Assembly: GCF_000740775.1 (NCBI RefSeq)
Contig: NZ_JFGS01000003.1
Location: forward strand, 62,001 to 126,000
DNA: 64,000 nucleotides
Direction of reading: 5' to 3'
From: Haematobacter missouriensis
Lineage (GTDB): Bacteria; Pseudomonadota; Alphaproteobacteria; Rhodobacterales; Rhodobacteraceae
Part shown: positions 29,188 to 38,695 of the stretch, piece by piece
Numbering within the stretch: the stretch's first letter is position 1
How the letters are laid out: each line of letters begins with the position of its first letter
Made by a program: the position numbers and the translations under genes
Notes under the pieces: model-generated
Databases searched by the model: none
The model's input: only the letters and a program-made list of their open reading frames with translations
Told to the model about the DNA's origin: nothing

Positions 29188-30080
29188 AGTCAACGATCAG
29201 ATCTCTGGTGTTTTGCGCGCTGACGGCCCTTGCGGCTTCGCCTGCCGTTGCGGAACAGAAAGCCTACCAGTTTTTCGGCGCTGCGGCGCGCCCATCCGCA
29301 CAGGCGCCGACCCCTATCGGCAGCTATGCCAAGGGATGTGCGGCGGGGCTGGTGCCGCTGCCGGAAACAGGGCCGACATGGCAGGCGATGCGGCTATCCC
29401 GGAACCGGTACTGGGGCCAGCCGGAAATGATCCGCTTCTTGCAGGACTTGTCTGCTGCGGCGACGCAGGTGGGCTGGGCCGGCCTCTATATCGGTGATAT
29501 CAGCCAGCCTCGCGGCGGGCCGATGACCTCTGGCCATGCCTCGCATCAGATCGGTCTGGATGCCGACATCTGGATGTTGCCCCCCTCCCGCCTGACGCTG
29601 AGCCAGACGGAGCGCGAGAAGATCAGCTCCATTTCCGTCCGAACGGCGGATCAGAAGCGGGTGAACGGGAATTTCACGCCCGCCCATGCGGCGCTGCTGC
29701 GCGCGGCGGCGTCAGACCCACGGGTGGACCGGGTCTTTGTCGCGGCGGCGGTGAAGATCGAGATGTGCCGCACCGCGAAACGCTCGGACGCGGCATGGCT
29801 CCAGAAGATCCGGCCCATTGCCGGGCACAACACGCATTTCCACGTTCGGCTGAAATGCCCGCGTGGGTCGCGCACCTGCGTGACACAGACGCCAACGGTT
29901 GACGAGCTGTCCAAGGGGGGGAGCGGCTGCGACGATACGTTGGCATGGTGGGTGACGGACTACCTGAACCCGCCAAAGCCCAAACCGGGCGAAAAGCCCG
30001 CCCCGCGTCCGCGCGGTCCCCGTGATTTCACAATGGCAGACCTCCCCGCCCAATGCTCAAACGTTCTGGCATCGCGCTGA
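29184..30080 (+). CDS. mepA: Penicillin-insensitive murein endopeptidase MepA
   Basis: 298-residue periplasmic metallopeptidase cleaving D-Ala-mDAP cross-links in peptidoglycan. A signal peptide of about 23 residues ends AVA. The zinc site SGHASHQIGLDADIW gives His118, His121 and Asp126/128; GHNTHFHVRL gives His215, His218 and His220. The start is TTG 29184, overlapping the MFS stop. The C-terminal 35 residues are proline/lysine-rich. The end overlaps the following gene by 28 bases in another frame. Confidence 0.93.
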   Translation: MKSTIRSLVFCALTALAASPAVAEQKAYQFFGAAARPSAQAPTPIGSYAKGCAAGLVPLPETGPTWQAMRLSRNRYWGQPEMIRFLQDLSAAATQVGWAGLYIGDISQPRGGPMTSGHASHQIGLDADIWMLPPSRLTLSQTEREKISSISVRTADQKRVNGNFTPAHAALLRAAASDPRVDRVFVAAAVKIEMCRTAKRSDAAWLQKIRPIAGHNTHFHVRLKCPRGSRTCVTQTPTVDELSKGGSGCDDTLAWWVTDYLNPPKPKPGEKPAPRPRGPRDFTMADLPAQCSNVLASR

Positions 30081-30964
30081 TCGCAGCGCTTCTCATCGCC
30101 CCTTCCGTGCTGGCTGAATCGGTCACCAGCCGGTTGGATTTTGTCGGCAGCTTCCGCTGGCGGGTGGAGGATCCGGCCTTCGGCGGCTTCTCCGCCATCG
30201 AGGTTAAGGATGACGGACTGGGCTTTTACGCGCTCTCCGACCGGTCCTCGCTCGTCGAGGGGCGATTCGTGCGGGACGAGAGGGGGCGGATCACCGCCAT
30301 CGCCTCCGGCCCTGTGGAACCGCTTACCTTGAAGGGGGGCAAGCCCGCCGAGCTGGATGCGGAGGGGCTGGCGCTTAGCCCGGATGGTGCTCTGTGGATA
30401 TCGGAGGAAACCCACCACCGGGTCTATGGCTCCCATACGCCGGGGAAGGAGCTTGTGCCGTTGCCGCCGGTTCCGGGGAGCGAGAAGCTCATCCGCAACC
30501 AGAGCTTCGAGGGGCTTGCGATGGATGAAAAGGGCGCGCTCTACACCTTCCCGGAAAATCCGCAGAGTGACAGCGAACTCCCCGTCTATCGCTTCAAGGA
30601 CGGCAAGTGGACTATTCCCTACACGCTCCGCCACGACCCGGAATGGCTGGCCGTGGGGGCCGATTTCGGCCCGGACGGGCGGCTCTACCTGCTGGAACGC
30701 GGCTTCGGGCGGCTTTCCGGTTTCCGCTCCCGCATTCGGTCCTTCGCCATCACCGACATCTCCGGCGGGGATGAGCAGGTGCTGTTGCAGACGCCGTTCC
30801 GCCAACACGGCAATCTGGAAGGGTTGTCGGTCTGGGAGGACGGAGAGGGCTACCTCGTCTTCACCATGATCTCCGACGACAACTTCCTGCCGCTGCTGCT
30901 GCATACGGACATCGTTGAATACCGCTCGCGCGAACCGCTTGATCGCCACGCGTCAAGGGAGTAA
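30053..30964 (+). CDS. Esterase-like activity of phytase family protein
   Basis: 303-residue exported protein. A signal peptide (LIAALLIAPSVLAES, cleavage after about residue 21) is followed by a beta-propeller-like domain: FGGFSAIEVKDDGLGFYALSD, ELDAEGLALSPDGALWISEE, FEGLAMDEKGALYTF. This is the pattern of the esterase-like phytase family (PF13449). Substrate is unproven. ATG 30053 overlaps mepA by 28 bases, so it is likely in the same operon. Confidence 0.85.
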   Translation: MLKRSGIALIAALLIAPSVLAESVTSRLDFVGSFRWRVEDPAFGGFSAIEVKDDGLGFYALSDRSSLVEGRFVRDERGRITAIASGPVEPLTLKGGKPAELDAEGLALSPDGALWISEETHHRVYGSHTPGKELVPLPPVPGSEKLIRNQSFEGLAMDEKGALYTFPENPQSDSELPVYRFKDGKWTIPYTLRHDPEWLAVGADFGPDGRLYLLERGFGRLSGFRSRIRSFAITDISGGDEQVLLQTPFRQHGNLEGLSVWEDGEGYLVFTMISDDNFLPLLLHTDIVEYRSREPLDRHASRE

Positions 30965-31026
30965 GGGCAGGCGTCCGCAAGGTTGCGGGCCAAGTCTCCG
31001 CCACCTTGCCAAAACGGAAACCCGAC

Positions 31027-31650
31027 ATGCGCTCCTCGCTGCTTCCTGGCGTCATTGCCATGGCCATCGTCGTCGTGGCCTCCAACATCCTCGTTCAGTT
31101 CCTGTTTGGCCAGTGGCTGACCTGGGGCGCCTTCACCTATCCGCTGGCGTTTTTCGTCAACGAAGTGGTCAACCGGCTTCAGGGGCTGACAGCTGCCCGG
31201 AAGGTCGTGTTCTGGGGGCTGGTGACGGGCATTCTCTGTTCCTTCATCGGCACGCAGATCCATGGGGAGTTCGGCCCGCTCGTCACGCTCCGCGTGGCCA
31301 TCGGTTCGGCGGTGGCCTTTCTGTGCGGACAACTTCTGGATGCAAAGATTTTTGACCGGATGCGGCATCAGGCATGGTGGCGGCCGCCGTTCGTCTCTTC
31401 CCTGCTCGCGTCTTCGCTGGACACCCTGCTGTTCTTCTCCATCGCCTTTTCGGGTTGGTTCGTCGCGATCGAACCTTCCAACGACGTGAGCTGGGCCAAC
31501 GAAATCCTGCCGCTTCTGGGGGTTGGCCCGATGGTTCCGTTGTGGATTTCGCTCGGTTTCGCCGATTGGCTTGTAAAAATTGCCCTTTCGTTAGTCGTAT
31601 TGATGCCTTTTCGGGCAATCGTTCGCCGCTACGCCGCGGGGGCCGCATGA
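31027..31650 (+). CDS. Queuosine precursor transporter (YhhQ/VUT family)
   Basis: 207-residue membrane protein with about six helices. FTYPLAFFVNEVVNRLQG and LLDAKIFDRMRHQAWWRPPFVSSLLASSLDT (key parts FTYPLAFF and SLDTLLFF) are typical of the VUT/ECF-like family that imports preQ0/preQ1. ATG 31027 is chosen; TTG 31006 is an alternative adding seven basic residues. It stands alone between the phytase-like gene and the arfB leader. Confidence 0.87.
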   Translation: MRSSLLPGVIAMAIVVVASNILVQFLFGQWLTWGAFTYPLAFFVNEVVNRLQGLTAARKVVFWGLVTGILCSFIGTQIHGEFGPLVTLRVAIGSAVAFLCGQLLDAKIFDRMRHQAWWRPPFVSSLLASSLDTLLFFSIAFSGWFVAIEPSNDVSWANEILPLLGVGPMVPLWISLGFADWLVKIALSLVVLMPFRAIVRRYAAGAA

Positions 31651-31719
31651 TTTCTGTGGACAAATTTTCCGGCTGTGCCACGTTGATCTTCAACGGCAAC
31701 AGCGAAAGGAGGTGGTCCA

Positions 31720-31776
31720 GTGTCTAGAGTGATATTGGAGAGAGGTGTCGGGACAGTCAGGGGGGCCGTGATCTGA
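31720..31776 (+). CDS. Putative 18-residue leader peptide with an extreme Shine-Dalgarno
   Basis: GTG 31720 to TGA 31774-31776 encodes MSRVILERGVGTVRGAVI. The start codon lies immediately after a Shine-Dalgarno-like block far longer than normal, which even reaches the G of GTG; such tight pairing leaves an unusual zero-length spacer, so initiation at the second GTG (31729) or none at all is possible. Its stop lies in a hairpin. No similarity is recognised. Confidence 0.4.
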   Translation: MSRVILERGVGTVRGAVI

Positions 31777-31845
31777 AGGCAACCCTTCAGGTTGTAATCC
31801 CTGATTGGGTTCGGTCCTAACTGGCCCATCTCCGTAGATCTCGCT

Positions 31846-31870
31846 GGGGCCGCCCTTCTCGGGTGGCCCC
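31846..31870 (+). terminator. Terminator-like stem before arfB
   Basis: GGGGCCGCCC-TTCTC-GGGTGGCCCC pairs over 10 bp with one G-U. It is followed by TGTCAGTTTATC, a poor T-tract, so it may be a weak terminator/attenuator or an mRNA boundary structure. The arfB start is 17 bases downstream. Confidence 0.5.
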
Positions 31871-31887
31871 TGTCAGTTTATCGAAAA

Positions 31888-32310
31888 ATGCTTCGCATCA
31901 CCGATCATATCGCCATCGCCGACTGGGAGATGACAGAGAGCTTTTCCCGCGCCTCTGGTCCGGGCGGGCAGAATGTCAACAAGGTCTCCACCGCCGTGGA
32001 TCTTCGCTTCGAGGCGGAGCGGAGTCCGCATCTTTCGCCGGAGGTGAAAGCGAGGCTCCGCAGGCTTGCGGGGCGGCGCTGGACCGCGGATGGTGCGGTT
32101 CTGATCCGGGCTGAGGAGACGCGGAGCCAAGCGCGCAACCGGGAAATCGCGCGGGAGCGTCTGGCGGAACTGATTCGTGCCGCTCTGGTGCCCCGCAAGC
32201 GTCGGATCGCCACGCGGCCGACACTCAGCAGTCAGCGGCGTCGTCTGGAAAGCAAGGCGCACCGCAGCACCGTCAAGTCGCTCCGCAGCAGCCCGGATGC
32301 CGAAGATTGA
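31888..32310 (+). CDS. arfB: Alternative ribosome-rescue factor ArfB (YaeJ)
   Basis: 140-residue peptidyl-tRNA hydrolase that frees stalled ribosomes. The catalytic GGQ motif is at residues 26-28 in RASGPGGQNVNKVSTAVDLRF. The C-terminal basic tail (RKRRIATRPTLSSQRRRLESK...) enters the empty mRNA channel in the family. Length is normal. No strong Shine-Dalgarno is visible directly before ATG 31888; the region in front is the terminator-like stem of the candidate leader RNA, suggesting its expression depends on read-through or on that structure. Confidence 0.94.
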   Translation: MLRITDHIAIADWEMTESFSRASGPGGQNVNKVSTAVDLRFEAERSPHLSPEVKARLRRLAGRRWTADGAVLIRAEETRSQARNREIARERLAELIRAALVPRKRRIATRPTLSSQRRRLESKAHRSTVKSLRSSPDAED

Positions 32311-32454
32311 GCATCTGGCATCCATGCGCACAACAGCCCATATTATAGGCGAATGCCTGTTGTTACCTTTGTTTCGCCTTACTTGAGAAAGTGGAGCTTT
32401 CCCTAACCGCGCCGAGCTTTCAGTATCGGGATCGAGCAGAAAAAGAAGAAACCC

Positions 32455-32913
32455 ATGCGTCCCTTCGGTTTAATCGATGTGTTGAAGGGGGCCATCGGCC
32501 CCGGTCTTTCCCGTCCCGCCGAATTGCAGGTGGGGGCGCTTTGTTGGCGTGAGCAGGCGGGAAGGCGCGAATATCTTCTGGTCAACACCCTCAATACCCG
32601 GCGCTGGATTGTGCCGAAAGGCTGGCCGATGAAAGGCCGTTCACTGGCTGAGGCCGCTTCCATCGAGGCATGGGAGGAAGCCGGTGTCAGGGGCGTTTTG
32701 AGCGATCAGCCTATCGGCAGCTATTTCTATGATAAGCTGACCGGTACTGGCTTGCCCGTGCGCTGCGAGGTGCGGGTCTTTCCGATAGAAGTAACGGGGC
32801 TGGCCGACAGCTACCCCGAAAAGCGCAGGCGTGACCGTCGCTGGGCCACTCGGGAGGAGGCAGTGTCCCTGTTGGGGGAACCCGATCTCAAAAGGCTGAT
32901 TACGACAGTCTGA
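32455..32913 (+). CDS. NUDIX hydrolase (diphosphoinositol-polyphosphate-phosphohydrolase-like)
   Basis: 152-residue Nudix protein. The Nudix box is GRSLAEAASIEAWEEAGV, in which the usual R-E-x-x-E-E reads I-E-A-W-E-E; all catalytic glutamates are present. RRWIVPKGWPMKG before the box is typical of the DIPP-like group acting on polyphosphorylated inositols or dinucleoside polyphosphates; the true substrate is unknown. The gap to arfB (144 bases) shows no gene. It is followed 21 bases later by the PiT transporter, a loosely suggestive phosphate-metabolism pairing. Confidence 0.87.
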   Translation: MRPFGLIDVLKGAIGPGLSRPAELQVGALCWREQAGRREYLLVNTLNTRRWIVPKGWPMKGRSLAEAASIEAWEEAGVRGVLSDQPIGSYFYDKLTGTGLPVRCEVRVFPIEVTGLADSYPEKRRRDRRWATREEAVSLLGEPDLKRLITTV

Positions 32914-32934
32914 CGGGCGTCTCGGGGAGGATGC

Positions 32935-34404
32935 ATGATCGGACCTTACGGCCCGCCGGAGCCGCCGAATCGCTGGCGTACCCTTGACCGTGACCTGAAG
33001 CGACTCGGTCGTCTGGAGGTGGCATCCGCCTATGTCTCCCGGCCCTTGATCGCCGGCGCGATCGCGGTGGTTTTCGTGCTCTTGGCCGGCGGAGCCGCCG
33101 TCGCTGTGGGAGGGCGGTCGGACATTGCCGTTCTGGCCGTCGCGGCGGTGCTGGCCGGTTACATGGCGCTCAACATCGGGGCGAATGATATCGGCAATAC
33201 CATGGGGCCGGCGGTCGGTGCGCGGGCAATCGGTCTTGGCGCCGCGCTGTTCGCCGCAGCCGTGGCAGAGGGGGCGGGCGCGCTGATCTCTGGTCGTGAG
33301 GTGGTGGCGACGATCTCCGGCAAGCTCATTCCATTGGAGGGGCTTTCCGATCCTCGACAGATCGTCCCGGTGATGATCGCGGCCTTGGCGGCGGCTTCTC
33401 TCTGGATCAACCTCGCGGGATGGCTTCGCGCTCCGGTCTCCACCACCCATGCCATCGTTGGTGCCGTTGCGGGCGCCGGGGTCTGCGCGGTGGGACCGGA
33501 AGCCGTCAACTGGCCGCAGATTGGCGGGATAGCCGTAGGCTGGGTGCTGTCACCGCTGCTGGGCGGGGGGCTGGCTGCCGGGTTTCTCGCGCTGGTGAAT
33601 GCGCTCATCGCCGACCGGGAGGACAAGATCGTCGCAGCGCAACGCTGGCTGCCGGTGCTGATCGGCGTGATGGTCGCCGTGTTCGGTGTTTACGTCTTCG
33701 TTCGTGCGCTGCCTGCGCTCTCCGTGCCCGCGGCGTTTTTGCCGGGGATCTCCCTTATCCTGGGGGGGCTCGCCTGGCTCATCGCCCGGCCCGTGGTCAG
33801 GAGAGCGGCCATCGGGCTAGAGAACCGGCGCCGGTCGCTGCGGAGGTTGTTTGGCCCCTCGCTCGTCATGGCATCGCTCCTGCTGTGTTTTGCACATGGT
33901 TCCAACGATGTGTCGAACGCCATCGGCCCGCTGGTGGCTATCGTGGAGGCGCTGGGGCAAGAGCAGACGCAGGCGGGTGGCCCGGTCTGGACGATCCTGC
34001 TCGGCGCCACTGGGCTATCCGTGGGGCTCGTGGTCTTCGGCGCCCGCCTCATCCGCATCGTGGGAAGCGAGATCACCCGCCTCAATCCCGTCAGGTCGTG
34101 GTGCGTGGCGCTCTCCACGGCGATGACAGTGCTCATGGCCTCAGCCGCGGGGCTTCCGGTCAGTTCAACCCATATCGCCGTGGGCGGTGTCTTCGGCGTC
34201 GGATTCTACCGGGAATGGCAGTCGCGCCGGGCCGGGCCGCCGCGCGATTCGGCTGCAGCGCCGCCCGAGGTCGCCCGGAGGCGGCGACTGGTCCGCCGGT
34301 CTCACGTGCTGACGATCCTCGCCGCCTGGATCGTTACCGTCCCGCTCTGCGCCGCCTTTGCGGGGCTTATCTATGCTCTTGCGCGGCTGTCGGGCCTTGT
34401 CTGA
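32935..34404 (+). CDS. pitA: Inorganic phosphate transporter, PiT family
   Basis: 489-residue inner-membrane symporter with about ten helices. The duplicated PiT signatures are both present: NIGANDIGNTMGPAVG in the N-terminal half and AHGSNDVSNAIGPLVAI in the C-terminal half, each followed by a segment with PVSSTH or PVSTTH. It takes up phosphate (as metal phosphate) with protons. ATG 32935 follows CGGGGAGGATGC. It ends three bases before the convergent pncB stop. Confidence 0.92.
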   Translation: MIGPYGPPEPPNRWRTLDRDLKRLGRLEVASAYVSRPLIAGAIAVVFVLLAGGAAVAVGGRSDIAVLAVAAVLAGYMALNIGANDIGNTMGPAVGARAIGLGAALFAAAVAEGAGALISGREVVATISGKLIPLEGLSDPRQIVPVMIAALAAASLWINLAGWLRAPVSTTHAIVGAVAGAGVCAVGPEAVNWPQIGGIAVGWVLSPLLGGGLAAGFLALVNALIADREDKIVAAQRWLPVLIGVMVAVFGVYVFVRALPALSVPAAFLPGISLILGGLAWLIARPVVRRAAIGLENRRRSLRRLFGPSLVMASLLLCFAHGSNDVSNAIGPLVAIVEALGQEQTQAGGPVWTILLGATGLSVGLVVFGARLIRIVGSEITRLNPVRSWCVALSTAMTVLMASAAGLPVSSTHIAVGGVFGVGFYREWQSRRAGPPRDSAAAPPEVARRRRLVRRSHVLTILAAWIVTVPLCAAFAGLIYALARLSGLV

Positions 34405-34407
34405 CGG

Positions 34408-35700
34408 TCACACGATCACTTCCAGCGGGGTCTGCGCGCCAACGCCGAACACCCGCTTGTAGCGCGAGATCTCGTCCTCCGGCCCCATGGCCTTGTTCGG
34501 GTTGTCCGACAATTTGACCGTTGGATAGCCATTGGCGGAGACCGCTTTGCAGACAAGGCTGAAGGGCGCAAGCGCATCGCCGGGTACCAGACCGCGGAAA
34601 TCATTGGTAAGCAACGTGCCCCAGCCGAAGCTCACCTTCACCCGGCCCGCAAACTGAGCGTGAAGCTCCAGAATCTTGTCCACATCCAGGCCATCGGAAA
34701 AGATCACCAGCTTTTCGCGCGGATCTTCGCCCCTCGTCTTCCACCAGGCAATGGCGGTTTCAGCGCCCTCCGCTGGATCGCCCGAGTCGATGCGGATGCC
34801 GGTCCAGCTCGCCAGCCAGTCCGGCGCATGGTCGAGAAAGCCTTTCGTGCCGAATGTATCGGGCAGGATGATGCGCAGATTGCCGTCATGCTCCTCATGC
34901 CAGTCCGCCAGCACCTTGTAGGGCGCTTGCGCCAATTCGGCATCATCGCGGGCAAGCGCGGCATAGACCATGGGAAGCTCATGGGCATTCGTCCCGATCG
35001 CCTCCACCTCGCGCCGCATCGCGATCAGGCAGTTTGAGGTGCCGGTGAAGGTCTGACCCAGCCCTTCCCTCATCGCCTGCACGCACCAGTCCTGCCAGAG
35101 GAAGGAATGCCGCCGCCGCGTGCCGAAATCCGCGATGCGAAGACTTGGCACACCGCGAAGCCGCTCGATCTTTTCCCATATCTTCGTCATCGCGCGTGCG
35201 TAGAGCACCTGAAGCTCGAACCGGCCCATCGTCTCCAGCACGGCGCGGGAGCGCAGTTCCATCAGCACGGCGAGCGCCGGGATTTCCCACAGCATGACCT
35301 CTGGCCAGGCGCCTTCGAAGGTCAGTTCATACTGACCGTCCCGCTTTTCAAGCTCATAGGGCGGCAGTCGAAGGTGCTCGAACCATTCCATGAAATCGGG
35401 CCGGAACATCTGGCGCTTGCCGTAGAAGGTGTTGCCCCGCAGCCAGGTTGACTCGCCCCGGCTGAGCGACAGCGAGCGTATATGGTCGAGCTGTTCCCGC
35501 AGTTCGCCTTCATCGATAAGGTCCGCCAGGCGCACATCCTTGGAGCGGTTGATCAGACTGAAGGTGACACGCGCATCCGGATTGTTGCGGAACACCGACT
35601 GGCACATCAGCAGCTTGTAGAAGTCCGTGTCGATCAGGGACCGCACGATCGGGTCGATCTTCCACTTATGATTATAGACCCGCGTCGCGATGTCGGCCAT
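34408..35700 (-). CDS. pncB: Nicotinate phosphoribosyltransferase
   Basis: 430-residue enzyme making nicotinate mononucleotide from nicotinate and PRPP in NAD salvage. [21 protein letters not shown] is the family N-terminal motif; [13 protein letters not shown] contains the conserved Arg and His region, and [13 protein letters not shown] the phosphate-binding glycine loop. It starts one base after the pncA stop, forming a pncA-pncB operon that turns nicotinamide into NaMN. Confidence 0.95.
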   Translation of the reverse strand: MADIATRVYNHKWKIDPIVRSLIDTDFYKLLMCQSVFRNNPDARVTFSLINRSKDVRLADLIDEGELREQLDHIRSLSLSRGESTWLRGNTFYGKRQMFRPDFMEWFEHLRLPPYELEKRDGQYELTFEGAWPEVMLWEIPALAVLMELRSRAVLETMGRFELQVLYARAMTKIWEKIERLRGVPSLRIADFGTRRRHSFLWQDWCVQAMREGLGQTFTGTSNCLIAMRREVEAIGTNAHELPMVYAALARDDAELAQAPYKVLADWHEEHDGNLRIILPDTFGTKGFLDHAPDWLASWTGIRIDSGDPAEGAETAIAWWKTRGEDPREKLVIFSDGLDVDKILELHAQFAGRVKVSFGWGTLLTNDFRGLVPGDALAPFSLVCKAVSANGYPTVKLSDNPNKAMGPEDEISRYKRVFGVGAQTPLEVIV

Positions 35701-35701
35701 G

Positions 35702-36310
35702 TCACTCCTCCAGTATCACGCCCTTGTCGCGCATCTCGTCGATGGCGCGGGCCAGCGACCCGTCGAGGTCAATCCCCCGGCAAGCCCCGTTCAGAACCGT
35801 CACCTCGAACCCCAGCGAGGCACCGTCGATCGCCGAATAGGCCACGCAGAAGTCTGTCGCCAGCCCCACCAGCGCGATGGACGAGACGCCTCGGCTTCTG
35901 AGATAGCCCTCCAGCCCCGTGGGCGTGATACGGTCGTTCTCGAAGAAGGCGGAGTAGCTATCGATTTCCCGCCGGAAGCCCTTGCGCAGGATCAGGTCGG
36001 CCCGATCCGTCTCCAGGTCCGGGTGGAAGCGCGCCCCATCGCTGCCCTGCACGCAATGGTCGGGCCACAGAACCTGCGGACCATAGACGAGGTCCACCGT
36101 CTCATAGGGTGTCTTGCCTGCGTGAGAGCTCGCAAAGGACGTATGATCGGCCGGGTGCCAGTCCTGCGTCAGCACCGTGGTGCCGTATTCACGCAGCAGG
36201 CGGTTGACCCGCGGGATGATCGCATCGCCATCGGTCACGGCCAGCGCCCCCCCGGGGCAGAAATCGTTCTGGACGTCGATGACGATCAGGGCCTTGCTGT
36301 CGGTTGTCAT
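35702..36310 (-). CDS. pncA: Nicotinamidase
   Basis: 202-residue hydrolase converting nicotinamide to nicotinate. The catalytic triad Asp12 (IDVQNDF), Lys110 (LRKGF) and Cys155 (ATDFCVAYS) is complete; metal ligands come from DWHPADH at 50-56 and the His near 85. The first gene of the pncA-pncB pair; 33 bases separate it from ubiB. Confidence 0.95.
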   Translation of the reverse strand: MTTDSKALIVIDVQNDFCPGGALAVTDGDAIIPRVNRLLREYGTTVLTQDWHPADHTSFASSHAGKTPYETVDLVYGPQVLWPDHCVQGSDGARFHPDLETDRADLILRKGFRREIDSYSAFFENDRITPTGLEGYLRSRGVSSIALVGLATDFCVAYSAIDGASLGFEVTVLNGACRGIDLDGSLARAIDEMRDKGVILEE

Positions 36311-36343
36311 GGTCCGTTCCTCCTCGGTCCCGGTGCGTTGCGC

Positions 36344-37873
36344 CTAGAGCATGGCGCCAAGTGCGACGCCCGCAAGGGCAATGACCGCACCGGAAAGCGC
36401 GATCAGCACCGGATGCACACGCTGGGGCTTCGGCTGCGGTGGAGGCGGCTCGGACTGGCGGATCAGCGCGTCCTCTACCAGCCCGGGAAGCCGGGGGCCG
36501 AAACGGGCCATCACCCGTGCCGTCCGGGCAAGGTCATGCGCAACGGCCCGCGGTCCGAGGTTCTGGCGGATATAATCCTCCACCACCGGCTTCGCCGCCT
36601 GCCACATGTTGATGTTGGGTTCGAGCGAGCGCGCCACCCCTTCTGTCACCACCATGGTGCGTTGCAGAAGGATGAGTTCTGTCCGTGTCTGCATCCCGAA
36701 CCGCTCCGTCACGTCGAACAGGTAGGCGAGCAGCCGCCCCATGGAGATGCGCGAGGCGTCCATGCCGAAGATCGGCTCCCCCACCGCGCGAAGCGCACGG
36801 GCGAAATCGTCCACCGAACGGTCATGGGGCACATAGCCTGCCTCGAAATGCACTTCCGCCACGCGACGGTAGTCGCGCCGGATGAAGCCGTACAGGATCT
36901 CCGCATAGACGCGCCGGGTATATTCGTCGATCCGCCCCATGATGCCGAAGTCATAGGCGATGAGGGTGCCGTCCAACGCGACCTTCAGGTTCCCCTGATG
37001 CATGTCGCCATGGAACAGTCCGTCGCGGAGGGCGTGACGCAGGAAAAGCTGGATGACCCGCTCGCCCAGTTCCCTGCGGTCGATGCCTGCCGCGTCGATG
37101 GCGGCGATGTCGCCCAGCGGAATGCCGTCCGCCCAGCCCAGCGTCATCACCCGGCGCGCGGACAGGCCCCAGAACACCTTGGGAACCCTGAAGCCCGCAT
37201 CGCCCGCGGTATTCGACGCGAATTCGTCGGCAGAGGCGGCCTCCGAGCGCAGATCCAGTTCGCCGGTCACCACGCCGTCGAAATGCCTCACCACGTCAGA
37301 GGGCCGGAGGCGGCGGGAGGCGGGGGACAGCGTCTCGATCACGCTGGCCGCGAAATAGAAAGCGTCGATGTCGCGGCGGAAGGCGCGTTCGATACCGGGG
37401 CGGGTGACCTTGACCGCCACCTCCTCCCCCGTATCTGCGCGCCGGGCATGGTGAACCTGCGCGATGGAGGCCGCCGCGACAGGGTCGGAAAATTCGGAGA
37501 ACAGCTCATCCACCGGCGCGCCCAACTCCTCCTCCACCGTCATCTTGGCGATACCGGTGGAGAAGGGGGGCAGGCTGTCCTGCAGGACACGAAGCTGCTC
37601 CGCCACTTCCGGGCCGACCACATCGGGCCGGGTGGAGAGAATCTGGCCGAATTTCACATAGGCCGGTCCCAGCGCGTTCAACGCGCGCGCTGCGGGTGGC
37701 AGCGAGGGATCGCCCTTCGCGCCCAGCCACGCCAGCGGCCAGCCCACCACCCGCGCCACCAGCCGGAGCCGCGGCGGCGCATCCATCGCGTCCAGCACCA
37801 TGCCCATGGCGCCCGCGCGTTGCAGCGTGGCGCCCGTCTGGATCAGGCGCCAGATATTGTGCGGCCCCCGCAC
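36344..37873 (-). CDS. ubiB: Ubiquinone biosynthesis regulatory kinase-like protein UbiB
   Basis: 509-residue ABC1/ADCK atypical kinase-like membrane protein required for ubiquinone synthesis. [20 protein letters not shown] is the KxGQ motif region, and [22 protein letters not shown] the A-rich loop and nucleotide-binding Lys. [11 protein letters not shown] and AYDFGIMGR are the catalytic and metal-binding loops. The C-terminus has a hydrophobic anchor ([21 protein letters not shown]). Its GTG/ATG start follows the ubiE stop without a gap (37873/37874), so ubiE-ubiB is an operon. Confidence 0.95.
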   Translation of the reverse strand: MRGPHNIWRLIQTGATLQRAGAMGMVLDAMDAPPRLRLVARVVGWPLAWLGAKGDPSLPPAARALNALGPAYVKFGQILSTRPDVVGPEVAEQLRVLQDSLPPFSTGIAKMTVEEELGAPVDELFSEFSDPVAAASIAQVHHARRADTGEEVAVKVTRPGIERAFRRDIDAFYFAASVIETLSPASRRLRPSDVVRHFDGVVTGELDLRSEAASADEFASNTAGDAGFRVPKVFWGLSARRVMTLGWADGIPLGDIAAIDAAGIDRRELGERVIQLFLRHALRDGLFHGDMHQGNLKVALDGTLIAYDFGIMGRIDEYTRRVYAEILYGFIRRDYRRVAEVHFEAGYVPHDRSVDDFARALRAVGEPIFGMDASRISMGRLLAYLFDVTERFGMQTRTELILLQRTMVVTEGVARSLEPNINMWQAAKPVVEDYIRQNLGPRAVAHDLARTARVMARFGPRLPGLVEDALIRQSEPPPPQPKPQRVHPVLIALSGAVIALAGVALGAML

Positions 37874-38623
37874 CTAGAGCTTCCACCCCGAATGGAGAGC
37901 GGCGATTCCCATGGACAGATTGCGGTACTTGACGTTCTCGAACCCCGCGTCGCGGATCATCCCGGCAAAGGTTTCCTGATTGGGAAACTTGCGGATCGAC
38001 TCGACCAGATATTGGTAACTGTCGCGGTCGTTCGCCACGATCTGCCCCATCACCGGGATCACGTTGAACGAGTATCGGTCATAGAGCCATTGCAGCCCCT
38101 CGTTCGGGATCTGGCTGAACTCCAGCACCATCAGCCGCCCGCCGGGTTTCAGCACGCGGTAGGCTTCGGAAAGCGCGTCCTGAATGCGCGTCACGTTACG
38201 GATGCCGAAGGAGATGGTGTAGACGTCGAAGGATGCGTCCTTCAGCGGCAGTGCCATAGCATCGCCCGTCACCCAGTCCAGCCGCTCGGAGAGGGAGGCG
38301 GCCTCCGCCCGTTTGCGCCCCTCCACCAGCATGGATTCGGTCATGTCGAGCACCACTGCCTCCGTCCCGCGCGCGCGGGACAGGAAGCGGAAGGAGATGT
38401 CGCCCGTCCCCCCCGCCACGTCCAGCAGTCGCTGACCGGGCCGGGGTGCGAGCCAGTCCATCATCGCGTTCTTCCACAGCCGGTGGACGCCGCCAGACAT
38501 AAGATCGTTCATCACGTCGTAGCGGGAGGCGACGCGGGTGAACACGCCATGGACCAGACCGGCCTTCTCCTCCTCCGCCACGGTGCGGAAGCCGAAATGG
38601 GTTGTGCTGTCGTTCTGGGCCAT
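37874..38623 (-). CDS. ubiE: Demethylmenaquinone/ubiquinone C-methyltransferase
   Basis: 249-residue SAM-dependent methyltransferase acting on the benzoquinol ring. The SAM motif [13 protein letters not shown] is at about 67-79; the UbiE signatures [18 protein letters not shown] and [16 protein letters not shown] are clear. ATG 38623 is preceded by CCGGAGGGAAGC; a long open extension further upstream is antisense to mutM and is rejected. It is divergent from mutM, 72 bases apart, and first in ubiE-ubiB. Confidence 0.96.
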   Translation of the reverse strand: MAQNDSTTHFGFRTVAEEEKAGLVHGVFTRVASRYDVMNDLMSGGVHRLWKNAMMDWLAPRPGQRLLDVAGGTGDISFRFLSRARGTEAVVLDMTESMLVEGRKRAEAASLSERLDWVTGDAMALPLKDASFDVYTISFGIRNVTRIQDALSEAYRVLKPGGRLMVLEFSQIPNEGLQWLYDRYSFNVIPVMGQIVANDRDSYQYLVESIRKFPNQETFAGMIRDAGFENVKYRNLSMGIAALHSGWKL

Positions 38624-38695
38624 GCTTCCCTCCGGGTGCATTGTCGCTGGCTGCCCGCCCGATATAACGCCCCCGACTTGGAGAGGAAGCCGAAA

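Larger units (their letters stand above)
31704..31873 (+). ncRNA. Candidate structured leader RNA with an anti-16S sequence, upstream of arfB
   Basis: The element opens with GAAAGGAGGTGGTCCAG (31704-31720), complementary to the 3' end of 16S rRNA over 17 nt if one G-U pair is allowed. An 18-codon ORF follows. Hairpin CTGAAGG-CAAC-CCTTCAG (31773-31790) overlaps its stop codon and competes with CAACC-CTTCA-GGTTG (31780-31794). TCAGGG (31757-31762) can pair with CCCTGA (31799-31804) around the hairpins. A 10-bp GC stem lies at 31846-31870, 17 bases before arfB. I do not recognise a named RNA family. Confidence 0.5.

Noticed and set aside
35690-38695. Plus-strand open frame of about 1000 codons running into mutM
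   Set aside because: It is the antisense of pncA, ubiB and ubiE, which all have full catalytic motifs; only the mutM part is real, starting at GTG 38696.
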